Shown here piece by piece: positions 18,180 to 27,014 of a stretch of 64,000 nucleotides of DNA. Origin of the DNA: Rhizobium sp. CCGE531. GTDB taxonomy: Bacteria > Pseudomonadota > Alphaproteobacteria > Rhizobiales > Rhizobiaceae. The notes under the pieces were generated by a model. It was not told the origin of the DNA. It saw nothing but the letters and a program-made list of their open reading frames with translations, and made no database searches. The stretch is from the NCBI RefSeq assembly GCF_003627795.1, contig NZ_CP032687.1, positions 513,597-577,596 of the forward strand. The letters are read 5' to 3'. Made by a program: the position numbers and the translations under genes. Each line of letters opens with the position of its first letter. The stretch's first letter is position 1.

Positions 18180-18710
18180 TCATCCTATTGCGTATGCTGC
18201 TTCCTCGACAGCTCGGCCTACACGCATGCGGATGGCCTCGGAAATCACCTCCCCGTGGGCGAAGTCATTACGGGTGGCATAGATTGCGGTCGGCATCGCA
18301 AGCGCTTCAAAGAACCCGAACAGAGGGCGCAACTGATGCTCGACGACAAGCGAATGACGCTCGCCTCCGCCCGTCGCAGCGATGATGATAGGCTTGCCCC
18401 TCAGCGATGTTGGATCGAGCAAATCGAAATAGTGCTTGAATAGGCCGGTGTAACTGCCCTTGTAGGTGGGTGAGCCTACAACCAGGACATCTGCCTCCAG
18501 CATTTGGTCTACGACCCCGCGTGCTTGAGCGTTAAGGTCGTCTAGCCGTTTGGCCGCCAATAGTGAAGGTCCAAGGTCATCGACATCGAAGGACTGCGCC
18601 ACCGCTCGCGTTTTGATTGCCAATTGCCCGACGATATGGTCGACGAATGTGCGCGTCGTGGACGGTCGTGTTATGTTCCCCGAGAAGCCAAATATCTTCG
18701 TTTGCGGCAT
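18180..18710 (-). CDS. NADPH-dependent FMN reductase (flavodoxin-like fold)
   Basis: A 176-residue flavoprotein of the SsuE/MsuE family. KIFGFSGNITRPSTTR near the N-terminus is the FMN phosphate-binding loop, and VVGSPTYKGSYTGLFKHYFD is the diagnostic second flavin-contact motif. It reduces FMN with NAD(P)H and usually supplies FMNH2 to a two-component monooxygenase. No such monooxygenase is adjacent. GGAG lies 6 bases before the ATG at 18710, so that start is chosen over the in-frame TTG at 18722. It lies 71 bases downstream of nodM on the same strand and could be transcribed with it from the nod box. Confidence 0.85.
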   Translation of the reverse strand: MPQTKIFGFSGNITRPSTTRTFVDHIVGQLAIKTRAVAQSFDVDDLGPSLLAAKRLDDLNAQARGVVDQMLEADVLVVGSPTYKGSYTGLFKHYFDLLDPTSLRGKPIIIAATGGGERHSLVVEHQLRPLFGFFEALAMPTAIYATRNDFAHGEVISEAIRMRVGRAVEEAAYAIG

Positions 18711-18781
18711 GTCGATCTCCAAATGCTCAGCAGTTATAAGTCATCTAAACTCTGTCATTCGTCCCTTACGGAAACGATGAC

Positions 18782-20608
18782 CTATTCGACGGTGACTGAT
18801 TTCGCCAGATTGCGCGGCTGATCGACGTCCGTGCCCGCAAACACGGCCGTATGATAGGCGAGTAATTGGACCGGCAGCGAGAAGATCATCGGCGCAATGA
18901 TCTCGTCCACATTTGGAAGAACGATTGTTTGCATCGTGTCGAGCTTCAAGGCGCGAGCGCCCTTCTCATCCGTGATCAAGATGATCCGTCCGCCGCGGGC
19001 CGCAACCTCCTGCATGTTGGAAGCGGTCTTATCGAAAAAGCGGTCGTGCGGTGCGATCACGATAACCGGCATGTTCTCATCGATGAGAGCAATTGGACCG
19101 TGTTTCAGTTCGCCGGCAGCATACCCTTGCGCGTGAATATAGGAAATCTCCTTTAGTTTCAGGGCGCCTTCCATGGCCAAAGGGAAGCTGGTTCCGCGGC
19201 CAAGATAGAGCACGGCGCGGCACTTTGCCAATTCACGCGATAGAAGTTCGATCCTGGGTTGGATGCTGTTGAGCACCTGCCCCATGACGCGCGGCATCTC
19301 GGCAAGCCGGCCGACCAGTGTCTGTTCCTCCTTCTCCGTAAGGGTGCCACGCGCCCTGCCGGCAGCAACCGCGAGCGCAGCCAATACGGCGAGTTGGCAT
19401 GTAAAGGCCTTCGTAGACGCAACGCCGATCTCCGGTCCGGCGAGGATCGGGAACACAGTGTCGGACTCTCGTGCTATCGTCGATTCGGGCGTGTTGACGA
19501 CTGCACCGGTCTTCAAGCCGTGCTCCTTGCAATAGCGTAGGCAAGCAAGTGTATCGGCCGTCTCGCCCGATTGTGAGATGAAGAGAGCTGCCACCTGTGG
19601 CGAGAACGGGATTTCGCGGTACCGAAATTCGGAGGCGACATCAATTTCGACCGGCAGACGTGCGTAGTGCTCGAACCAGTATTTGCCGATCAGTCCGGCC
19701 AAGTACGCAGTGCCGCAGGCGGAGATCGCCAAGCTTTGCACGTTGGCGAAGACGGTGTCGCGCCAAGCCGCGACCACCTGATTGTCGCTGAAGTTGAGGT
19801 AATGGCCAAGGGTATCGGAGATGGCCTCCGGCTGGTCGTAAATCTCCTTCTCCATGAAATGGCGATAGTTGCCCTTGTCGATCATATGGGCCGTCACCAC
19901 CGAGATCTGCCGCGGTCGGGTGGTGACCTTTCCGTCGATATCGAAGATACGTACGCCAGTCTTGTCGATGACCGCCCAATCGCCGTCGATCAGGTAGGTG
20001 ATCTCGTTAGTGAAGGGCGCCAGCGCAATCGCGTCCGATCCGAGAAACATCTCGCCGCTTCCGTGACCGATCGCGAGCGGCGGGCCATTCCGGGCAGCCA
20101 TGATGGTCGAAGGGTCCTCCTCGAAGAGCAGAGCCAGCGAGTAAGCGCCTCGGACGCGCTTCAGCATCGCATGCATAGCTTCGCGCCGGCCCATGCCGTC
20201 CCGGCGAAGTCTTGCCACGAGATGCGCGATGACCTCCGTGTCGGTGTCGGTTTGGAACTCGGTGCCGGCCGCGGTCAGCTCATCCTTCAATTCGGCGAAA
20301 TTCTCGATTATCCCATTGTGGACGACTGCGATGCCGTCGCTAAAATGTGGGTGGGCATTGCGTTCCGTCGGCGCGCCATGGGTTGCCCAGCGCGTATGGC
20401 CAATGCCGATTGTGCCCGCCAGGGGCTGTTCTTTCAGCTTTGCTTCAAGGTTGAGGAGCTTGCCCTCACAGCGCCGGCGATGGAGCGCTCCACCGTCGAT
20501 CGTCGCGACGCCTGCCGAATCGTAGCCACGATATTCAAGCCGTTTCAATGCGTCTATCAGCCGGTCCGAAACCGGATGATGGCCGACAATACCCACAATC
20601 CCGCACAT
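18782..20608 (-). CDS. nodM: Glucosamine-6-phosphate synthase, NodM-type second copy
   Basis: A 608-residue glutamine:fructose-6-phosphate aminotransferase, close to the usual 609. The protein starts MCGIVGIVG with catalytic Cys2 for the N-terminal glutaminase, followed by two SIS isomerase domains (LSQSGETADT; SFPLAMEGALKLKEISYIHA) and the conserved C-terminus DQPRNLAKSVTVE. The ATG at 20608 has CGGAG 6 bases upstream; the open frame reaches further upstream but Cys2 must be near the start. It makes glucosamine-6-phosphate for UDP-GlcNAc, the precursor of Nod-factor backbones. A nod box about 180 bases upstream makes this the symbiotic copy (NodM) rather than the housekeeping GlmS. Confidence 0.9.
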   Translation of the reverse strand: MCGIVGIVGHHPVSDRLIDALKRLEYRGYDSAGVATIDGGALHRRRCEGKLLNLEAKLKEQPLAGTIGIGHTRWATHGAPTERNAHPHFSDGIAVVHNGIIENFAELKDELTAAGTEFQTDTDTEVIAHLVARLRRDGMGRREAMHAMLKRVRGAYSLALLFEEDPSTIMAARNGPPLAIGHGSGEMFLGSDAIALAPFTNEITYLIDGDWAVIDKTGVRIFDIDGKVTTRPRQISVVTAHMIDKGNYRHFMEKEIYDQPEAISDTLGHYLNFSDNQVVAAWRDTVFANVQSLAISACGTAYLAGLIGKYWFEHYARLPVEIDVASEFRYREIPFSPQVAALFISQSGETADTLACLRYCKEHGLKTGAVVNTPESTIARESDTVFPILAGPEIGVASTKAFTCQLAVLAALAVAAGRARGTLTEKEEQTLVGRLAEMPRVMGQVLNSIQPRIELLSRELAKCRAVLYLGRGTSFPLAMEGALKLKEISYIHAQGYAAGELKHGPIALIDENMPVIVIAPHDRFFDKTASNMQEVAARGGRIILITDEKGARALKLDTMQTIVLPNVDEIIAPMIFSLPVQLLAYHTAVFAGTDVDQPRNLAKSVTVE

Positions 20609-20786
20609 ACATTCTCCGCGTTTTCGCATATCGGCCACAACGCACTCACCTAGTCCGTCAGTCTGGAGTGAGCGAAGCTGCTTCACTCCTTGATCGCCAT
20701 GACGGCTATCATTCCGTCAGAACTCCGTGGCAAAACCGTCGTGCTGTCGCGCTAAGCCAAATTCAGCGCGTTCTAACGGCACTCGA

Positions 20787-20835
20787 CTTATTGGAAAAAT
20801 CGATTCTTTGGATCGCACCCATTTACGTCATGGAT
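20787..20835 (-). promoter_or_regulatory. nod box upstream of nodM
   Basis: On the minus strand the sequence begins ATCCATGACGTAAATG, continues GATCCAAAGAATCGATTTTT and ends CCAAT. This is a close match to the nod box consensus including the highly conserved ATC-N-AAA-N-AATCGATTTT-CCAAT half. It begins about 225 bases before the nodM start and points at it, so nodM is expected to be switched on by NodD and flavonoids. Confidence 0.8.
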
Positions 20836-21101
20836 TATCGCCGCATCGGTTTTCACGCTGGGACCACGGGTGCCGCCTCGGACATAAACCGGCCGGTTTC
20901 CCAAGGCAGAGGTAACGTCCGTCATGATGCGCTCAGCAGCCATCATTGGTGCCAGGTATCTACGGAAACCTCGAAGGCGGGACGGTAGGTCCGCTCACAC
21001 AGCCTTTTAGAAGTCACCTTCGAGCGTTCTTGTGGGAAAGCCTCCCTGGCAATAAATATCGTCTCGACCGCTCATCGAACTCGCACAAAGGATGACTTTT
21101 C

Positions 21102-21818
21102 GTGTCAATCTACTGTTGGAAGTTTATACGGGTTATCGCATTTGCACCTGCTGCTGCGATCATGCTGGCCGCGCATAACATATCGGCGCAGGAATCGTTC
21201 ACCGCGGTGCAATGGCCAAACACGCCAACGGCACGGATTGAGGCACTTGCGATTCTCCAAACCTTGAATGCAAATCTCCTGAGTAATGCTAGCGCCACTT
21301 TGACGCTCGACCGGTGGTGTGCCGGACACAATCTCGCACCGCAAGGTTCTAAGATCGTTGCACAGCGGGTACGCGGGAGAGACAAGCCCGTCAATAGCCG
21401 CATCCGAGAACTTCTGGCGGTCGGCCCCGACGAGCCCATCGCCTACCGACATGTCCGCCTCGTTTGCGGCAATCGCGTCCTTTCTGAGGCTGACAATTGG
21501 TATGTTCCGGCAAGGCTGACAATGGACATGAATAAAGCGTTGAATACGAGCGACGTCGCCTTTGGCAGAGCCGTCCAATCTCTTAATTTCACCCGCACAA
21601 ATCTATCTTCCAATTTGCTGTGGTCCCCTCTTCCAGAAGGATGGGACGTGGAAAAGGAACTACCGACACCCGCAACGGGATCTCTTATACTACCGCCCTT
21701 TCTTCTCGAACATCATGCAGTGCTGAAGCTTCAGGACGGCACTCCGTTCAGTGCGCTGGTCGAAAGCTATACGAGCAATGTATTGGACTTCCCGCCTCCA
21801 CCTCTGCTTACCCACTAA
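21102..21818 (+). CDS. Exported protein, chorismate-lyase (UbiC/DUF98)-like
   Basis: A 238-residue protein starting at GTG with AAGGA upstream. The first 29 residues form a signal peptide (AFAPAAAIMLAAHNISA, cleavage before QE). The mature part contains LTLDRWCAGH, then YRHVRLVCGNRVLSEADNWY and VPARLTMDMN...FGRAV, an arrangement that recalls the chorismate lyase superfamily (paired strands ending in Leu-Ser-x-Ala-Asn/Asp). UbiC itself is cytoplasmic, so an exported relative must do something else; residues of the UbiC active site cannot be assigned with certainty. It diverges from the nodM promoter region but does not follow a nod box on its own strand. Confidence 0.55.
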   Translation: MSIYCWKFIRVIAFAPAAAIMLAAHNISAQESFTAVQWPNTPTARIEALAILQTLNANLLSNASATLTLDRWCAGHNLAPQGSKIVAQRVRGRDKPVNSRIRELLAVGPDEPIAYRHVRLVCGNRVLSEADNWYVPARLTMDMNKALNTSDVAFGRAVQSLNFTRTNLSSNLLWSPLPEGWDVEKELPTPATGSLILPPFLLEHHAVLKLQDGTPFSALVESYTSNVLDFPPPPLLTH

Positions 21819-21948
21819 GTGCCCATTGGCGCTGCGACCAAAAGCGCAGCGCCCGGGATGGTATTTTCGATCGCGACCGTAAGACAGCGTCGCCGTTGCC
21901 GAAGCTCGTCGGGTGCGTTTGTACCCGGCGAGCTTGCAGCTGTCGGTA

Positions 21949-22458
21949 TTATTCGGTGTTGTCGATGGCGATCCGCTTGACGTTGGCTCGCTCCTTCTCG
22001 GTCTTCGGCAGCGTAACCGTAAGAAGACCGTTCTTGAACGTTGCGGCGACCTTACTCTCATCAAGCTGGCGACCCAAAGCCAGTCGCCGTTCGAAGCGTC
22101 CGTAATAACGCTCGCTGAACCCGCGATCCTTGTCCTCGGTATCGGACTTGTTTTCACCGCGAAGCGTAAGCACGCCGTCTTTCAGCAGCAACTCGATATC
22201 CTCTGGATCGATGCCCGGAATTTCCGCTATCACTCGGATTTCGTCGTCATTCTCCTTGATCTCTACGTGCGGCCACTCGCCGCCAATCGGCGATGTGCCA
22301 CCAAACAACGATGGCGGACCGAAACTGCGGAAGACTTCGTCGAACAGACGGTTGACATTGCGGTGAAGCGACAGGAACGGGTCCATGTCGTCGCCACGAT
22401 AGACGTTCGGAACCTGGCTGTTGCCACGGCTCCATGGGATCAGGTCACGTACACTCAT
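21949..22458 (-). CDS. Hsp20 small heat-shock protein
   Basis: A 169-residue alpha-crystallin-type chaperone. It starts MSVRDLIPWSRGN, typical of rhizobial Hsp20 class proteins with FLSLHRNVNRLFDEVF in the N-terminal arm. The crystallin domain runs from about residue 60 (PHVEIKENDDEIRVIAEIPG) to the terminal GLLTVTLPK strand, with an IAID tail that includes the dimer-linking I-x-I/V type motif. It binds unfolded proteins in heat stress without ATP. The ATG at 22458 fits the GAAAGGA upstream better than the ATG at 22467. It follows the second hsp20 gene by about 95 bases and is likely in the same transcript. Confidence 0.9.
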   Translation of the reverse strand: MSVRDLIPWSRGNSQVPNVYRGDDMDPFLSLHRNVNRLFDEVFRSFGPPSLFGGTSPIGGEWPHVEIKENDDEIRVIAEIPGIDPEDIELLLKDGVLTLRGENKSDTEDKDRGFSERYYGRFERRLALGRQLDESKVAATFKNGLLTVTLPKTEKERANVKRIAIDNTE

Positions 22459-22553
22459 GACTATCATCCTTTCTTCGGTTTTTTTCCTCCTGTCGTGCGA
22501 TGACGTCCTTGGCGGTTCGGGAACAGCCGAGGAGTAAGCAGGTGCGCATCACG

Positions 22554-23012
22554 CTAGGCTTTGGCGCCCTCAATCTGCTTTGAAGCGGCTTTGGCAGTCT
22601 CGGCTTGGATGGCAATCCGACGCGACTTCATCTCCTCAGGTGTTTCCTTCTTGAGATTGATGAGGAGTAGCCCGTTTTCGAGCTTTGCGCCTTCGACGAT
22701 CACGTGATCAGCCAGCTCAAATCTGCGCACAAACGACCTTACGGGAAGGCCTTGATGCAGATATAGTGCTTCGTCGTCCTCGGACTTCGCGCCGTTCACC
22801 ACGAGCATTTTTGCCTCGTGGGTGATCGTCAGTTCGCTTTCGGCAAAACCTGCCACCGCGATCGCGATGCGATACGTGTCTTCGCCGAGTTTTAGGATGT
22901 TGAAAGGCGGCCACTTGTCGGCGTTAACGCTGGCATTTTCGAGAAGATCGAATATGCGGTCGAAGCCGATGCTGGACCTATAGAAAGGGGTAAGATCGAG
23001 GTTTGTTCTCAT
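22554..23012 (-). CDS. Hsp20 small heat-shock protein (ROSE-controlled)
   Basis: A 152-residue small heat-shock protein of the IbpA type, starting MRTNLDLTPFYRSSIGFDRI, followed by a crystallin domain (NILKLGEDTYRIAIAVAGFA) and GLLLINLKKE near the end. It is an ATP-independent holdase. GGAGG is 8 bases before the ATG at 23012 and is itself part of an RNA hairpin (see the next feature), so translation is expected to rise with temperature. It heads a two-gene hsp20 operon. Confidence 0.9.
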   Translation of the reverse strand: MRTNLDLTPFYRSSIGFDRIFDLLENASVNADKWPPFNILKLGEDTYRIAIAVAGFAESELTITHEAKMLVVNGAKSEDDEALYLHQGLPVRSFVRRFELADHVIVEGAKLENGLLLINLKKETPEEMKSRRIAIQAETAKAASKQIEGAKA

Positions 23013-23108
23013 AGCTACATCCTCCACGGAGCAACATAGATACGAGGAACGCCAAGAAGCTCGGCGCCCCTGACGTCGTCGACTCTTTTTGGCGTCGACG
23101 ACAGATGA
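23013..23108 (-). promoter_or_regulatory. ROSE-type RNA thermometer in the hsp20 leader
   Basis: The 5' leader ends TTGCTCCGTGGAGGATG, the signature of ROSE elements (an anti-Shine-Dalgarno UUGCUCC paired with GGAGGA). Two further hairpins lie upstream: CGTCGAC with GTCGACG, and CGCCGAG with CTTGGCG. This three-hairpin layout over about 95 bases matches ROSE elements of rhizobial small heat-shock genes, which melt at high temperature and release the ribosome site. Confidence 0.75.
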
Positions 23109-23591
23109 AATGGGTAGCTAGCGAGGTAGGGTCAAGAGGGCGCGCAAGACTTTTCGAGCGGGAGTGACCTCAAACAATCACTATAAGCTCATACGGTTAG
23201 GAATCTAGACGTTCGAGAGCTTTGGAATCTCACCATCGTGTTAAAACCGCAAAAATCAAAACCGAGATAGGTTGGCGCGATGCCAAATGGATTACAGTTC
23301 GCGCGTCATTTTCATTCCGATGCCGCGTGTAGAAACTCATAAGAACCTCTTTGTCCATGCGCAGAAGGTCGTCACGTTCGATCTCTCGAACGATGGTAAT
23401 CTGAAGTGAAATTCCTTTCGAACGCTCGGGAGAAGATGCCGTAGGGCGTCGAATCTCGCCAATATGGTCAAGGTTAAGCTCGGCCCCAAGGCGCAACGCG
23501 GTTATGATGCCCGCGTGTGGTAACACTCGGTCCACCCAAGGAGAACGGATGTCGCCACGGCGATAACTGCAGGTGTCTTGGCGCTTCGCCG
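23109..23591. other. No supported gene
   Basis: About 480 bases between the hsp20 leader and the esterase stop. A 154-codon frame (23230-23694, minus) overlaps the esterase gene antisense and has no family signal. The hsp20 promoter should lie at the right-hand start of this stretch, but no clear -35/-10 pair was assigned. Confidence 0.35.
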
Positions 23592-24677
23592 TCAGAGGGC
23601 GCCCAGAGCAGCGATCATCTTCATAATGGCGTCCATTTGGACAGCACCCTTGATCGCATAGTTGCTGCCTGTAAAGCCCCACCAGTCCCAACAACCCCGG
23701 GGATTATACGGCCTCCGGAATGACTTATTGACTTGCGGATACAGCACTATGATACCGTTGGTATCCGCCCAGTTATTCAGATAGAGCTTGGTATACCAAT
23801 CGTCCCCAATCGATTGCTGCGATTGGCGGCAGCCATGGATGGAAACATGCAGTTTGCAGTTGGCCCTAGGCTTGCCGCAGCTGTCGGGGATAAAGACATG
23901 CCCCACATCCGCCATGCTCGACACCGGGTTGGCGGCCCCGTAGAGTTTCTGGTCGAACGCCCTCAACTTCCCAGTTGGTTTGGCGGCCGGCTGGTTAAGC
24001 TTGCCATAGATGAACTGCAAAATCGCGCCAGCCTGGTCGTAATTGTTGTCGTTGGCAGTATTTGGGGGATCGTTCACACATTCGTTGATGTACGGCGTTG
24101 CGTTGGTCGGGCACAAATTCCCGAAGACCTTCGAAACAAACGAGTGACCGGCAGGGTAATTGCTGACATAGGCGAGGTTTGAATCGGGAACTCGGGCCAA
24201 TTTGAAAAACTGGACGCTAGCATCGACGGCACTTTGCTTGACGATCGTATCGGCCGTACCGCTGAAAATGTAAATCTTCTTTGATTCAAGGTTGGAAAGC
24301 GGGTCGATGGCGCCGATCCGCGAAGACGTTTCCGCCGCAGCGAACAACATCGCAGGATTTGGAGGAACGCGCGGCACTTGGCCCATGCAGATTCCCGTAT
24401 AGGTGAGATTGCCCATAGCGCAAAAATAAGGTCCACCAGCGACAATGCCGGCTCCCATGAAACTTGATGAATACGCGACCTGCAACTGCGAGGCCATGAA
24501 CGCTCCCGATGATAGGCCCGACACCGAGATCGCGTTGCGATCGATCTTCAGTTTTGGCAGCGCTTGGGTTTGTGCCACCCCGGTCAGCAGCAGCAGGCTG
24601 AAACTTGCGGTGACAATTCGTTTAACCAAGCTACAAAACCTGGTTTTCTTCCAATCCGGAAAAATCTTTGCGCTCAT
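23592..24677 (-). CDS. Secreted PHB depolymerase/esterase family protein
   Basis: A 361-residue alpha/beta-hydrolase. The first ~40 residues carry a signal peptide (VKRIVTASFSLLLLTGVAQTQA). The nucleophile elbow is GLSSGAF (Ser in G-x-S-x-G), followed by KIYIFSGTADTIV and PAGHSF, which supply candidate Asp and His residues, and LHVSIHGCRQSQQSIG, the HGC-type oxyanion region seen in extracellular polyhydroxybutyrate depolymerases. Several cysteines suggest disulfides in an exported protein. The family hydrolyses short-chain polyhydroxyalkanoates or related esters. It stands alone. Confidence 0.8.
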   Translation of the reverse strand: MSAKIFPDWKKTRFCSLVKRIVTASFSLLLLTGVAQTQALPKLKIDRNAISVSGLSSGAFMASQLQVAYSSSFMGAGIVAGGPYFCAMGNLTYTGICMGQVPRVPPNPAMLFAAAETSSRIGAIDPLSNLESKKIYIFSGTADTIVKQSAVDASVQFFKLARVPDSNLAYVSNYPAGHSFVSKVFGNLCPTNATPYINECVNDPPNTANDNNYDQAGAILQFIYGKLNQPAAKPTGKLRAFDQKLYGAANPVSSMADVGHVFIPDSCGKPRANCKLHVSIHGCRQSQQSIGDDWYTKLYLNNWADTNGIIVLYPQVNKSFRRPYNPRGCWDWWGFTGSNYAIKGAVQMDAIMKMIAALGAL

Positions 24678-25165
24678 ACCCTCATACCCCTTTGCGGGAA
24701 TAGCTTTGGTCGCGCCCTTAAATTTGCGACCAGATTGTCAGAGGAGGCTTTTCGTGCCACATGCGGTTCACTGCCCCTGCCGAAAGCCACAGATTCGATT
24801 GCAATTGTTGCCGCGCTGCTAAACATAGAAGATGCCCAACCTCGGATCCAATGTCGTGGTGCATTCCTCCACGACTGATTTCGTACAAATCCCATGCCAC
24901 CAAAAACGGCATATCATCAAAATGTTGGGGTATGGCTCCTCGCCGTGCGCCGCGTCGACGTATTCCACAAAATCGTATGTCGCTCGCTTTTGGAGACGTG
25001 ACGAATTGATTGGTTCGTTGACAGCCTGATCGGGGAGCCCTCAGCGATCATTATGAGTGTGCTTTAACTGAACTGTGATGGAACTCCCGAGAATATGGCA
25101 AGGCTGGCATTTCTTTCGAATTATGCCGGTCTGAATCCGGAGATCCCCGACCCGTTCTGCACCGG

Positions 25166-25270
25166 GTAATAAAGTCACTATTCGAAAGATCTCATCGACA
25201 TTGGTGATTTCGGGCTACTCTGCCATCCTAGACGGCAAGCTCCTGTAGGCAACAGCGATAGCGCTCGTCA
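25166..25270 (+). repeat. Diverged repeat, copy B (probable mobile-element remnant)
   Basis: Partner of the repeat at 17852-17966. It lies in 24678-25427, a 750-base stretch that holds no supported gene apart from this remnant; the frame is DFGLLCHPRRQAPVGNS bounded by stops. No terminal inverted repeats or target duplication were recognised. Confidence 0.4.
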
Positions 25271-25427
25271 ACGATGACCGGTCGACTGGCGGCCACGAGG
25301 CTCGTCTTTCGAGAGTCCTGGTACCCGCCTTACTAAGACGACCTAGCGGGCCGAGGTTTGAGCAAATTACGGTCATTTAAAGAGGATAACCGCGCTGTTC
25401 AATGCTCGAGCGCGCCGTATTACCTCG

Positions 25428-26504
25428 TTATTCCGCTGCTACCTTAGCGGCTTCGGCGGCATACTTTCGGGCCGTCGCCCTCAGCCGGTCGGTGTATTCG
25501 TAGATCTGGTCGAGCGTATCGACGATTAAGCGCTCTTCGTTTTCCCCGTCGAAGAGCCCGATGTACTTGACTGACCTGTTGAAGTGGAGTCGCGCCAACG
25601 GTTTGCGATTGTTGTTGTCGATGAGTATCGCGCAGTAGGACTTAGCGTCTCGCATGACCACACGCTTTGCGCTGATGGTTTCGCGAACGATCGCTTTTAC
25701 GATCATGTAGCCTTCTACTTCCTCTTCGGTCGTTATGACCTCAGGGTCTTCGGCGACGGGGGCATCAATCTTCTCGATGACCTCCTGCGTCTCCGCAAGA
25801 GCGCTAGACAACCGACTCTTCACCGTATCCATGATCACTTCGCGAAACGCGGTCCGGACGACGCCTGTCAGCATTTCCCGTACGGGAGCCGTTATCCTGC
25901 CCTCGTAGACATCGTGCGAGACCATCTTTACGAATTCCTCGCTCGGCTCCTCAATAAGCTTGGAAATGACCTGCTTTATGCCCGAAGTGTACTTGAGACG
26001 CTCTGCGGTGGCCAAAATGTTCGAGACGTCGAAAGTGGATTTCTCGAACTTACGCAGTTCGGACAAAATGCCCGACTGGACGTCGCTAATGTCGAAAACG
26101 AGGAATGGTCGAGCATCGAGCTTGTTCGGCGCTTCAAGGTCGGTGTAGAAATTGAAGGTCCGGCCATTTGTGAGGATCGCGAACTTGGCATCGGTGACAC
26201 TGAAGTACCGATAGAGCTGGTCGAGGTGCTTGCGCTCCAACGCCACAGAAATCGGTTTGCATTCGATCAGGATTCTGATCTGATTGTCGATCTTGATCGC
26301 ATAGTCAACCTTCTCGCCCTTCTTCCCCACAGCGTCCGCGGTGAACTCCGGCACGACTTCCGACGGGTCAAAGACATCGTAGCCCAAAGCCCGCAGGAAC
26401 GGGAGAACGACCGCAGTCTTCACCGCTTCCTCCGTCGCCATCGTACTAGAATGCGACTTGACCCGCTCCGCAATTGCGCGAAGACTTTCTTCAATCGAAC
26501 TCAT
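25428..26504 (-). CDS. Type I restriction HsdR N-terminal-domain protein (stand-alone PD-(D/E)xK nuclease-like)
   Basis: A 358-residue protein. The N-terminal half, ATEEAVKTAVVLPFLRALGY to VDYAIKIDNQIRILIECKPI, carries the HSDR_N_2 nuclease core, with the D...ECK catalytic pattern. There is no helicase domain and no HsdM or HsdS neighbour, so this is not a complete restriction enzyme. The C-terminal half contains a long helix-rich stretch and a domain of unknown function. GGGAGGG lies just before the ATG at 26504; the frame is open to 26618. Such proteins are common in bacteria and may be defence or repair nucleases; the role here is unknown. Confidence 0.7.
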   Translation of the reverse strand: MSSIEESLRAIAERVKSHSSTMATEEAVKTAVVLPFLRALGYDVFDPSEVVPEFTADAVGKKGEKVDYAIKIDNQIRILIECKPISVALERKHLDQLYRYFSVTDAKFAILTNGRTFNFYTDLEAPNKLDARPFLVFDISDVQSGILSELRKFEKSTFDVSNILATAERLKYTSGIKQVISKLIEEPSEEFVKMVSHDVYEGRITAPVREMLTGVVRTAFREVIMDTVKSRLSSALAETQEVIEKIDAPVAEDPEVITTEEEVEGYMIVKAIVRETISAKRVVMRDAKSYCAILIDNNNRKPLARLHFNRSVKYIGLFDGENEERLIVDTLDQIYEYTDRLRATARKYAAEAAKVAAE

Positions 26505-27014
26505 CTTCCCTCCCAAGACGGTTGCATAAAAATCCGCCCTCCGCAACTTATCGCAGATTTTTCGATAAGTCTTTAGCAACCGCCATGATATTTTAGTGCA
26601 CCCGGGAAACTGCGCCACGGTAAGAAGACCGGCCCAGGCCGTTGCAGGATGCGTATGTCTGTAGCACCGTCGTAGTGTAGAAAAACAAACCCGCTCTCAC
26701 TAATCTCTTTTTGTTTGCCCTGGAAAGATCGTCGAAGATAGCATTGCCGGCGTTACGGCGGACATGGCGGCCAGCGACCATGAAGAACCTGCCCGACGGG
26801 ATCGGAGCGTTTCGTGGGCAAAGCCATTGCCGGCTCTTCACTATGGAAGGCCAACCAAAGGGCGTGGCTTGGTAGTGTATAGTGCTCGCCGCGAGTTCTT
26901 TTATGAGCAAAACAGGATAACTGAGCGGAAATGGCGTCGATGGGCTTGCATTTGTCGCATTTAGACGGTGTTTGTCACCCCCATGATTCTGATGGGTGTC
27001 AAAGCGGAGGCAAA
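26505..27014. other. No supported gene
   Basis: About 510 bases between divergent genes (the HsdR-N protein and the methyltransferase). Both promoters should lie here. Short open frames (26593-26910 minus, 26764-26964 plus) lack family signals. Confidence 0.35.

Noticed and set aside
19667..20653. 328-codon frame on the plus strand
   Set aside because: Antisense shadow of nodM/glmS.
25080..25140. Possible sigma-54 promoter (GGCAAGGCTGGC) near 25.1 kb
   Set aside because: The GG-GC spacing is too short for a -24/-12 promoter and no NifA-type upstream site was seen.
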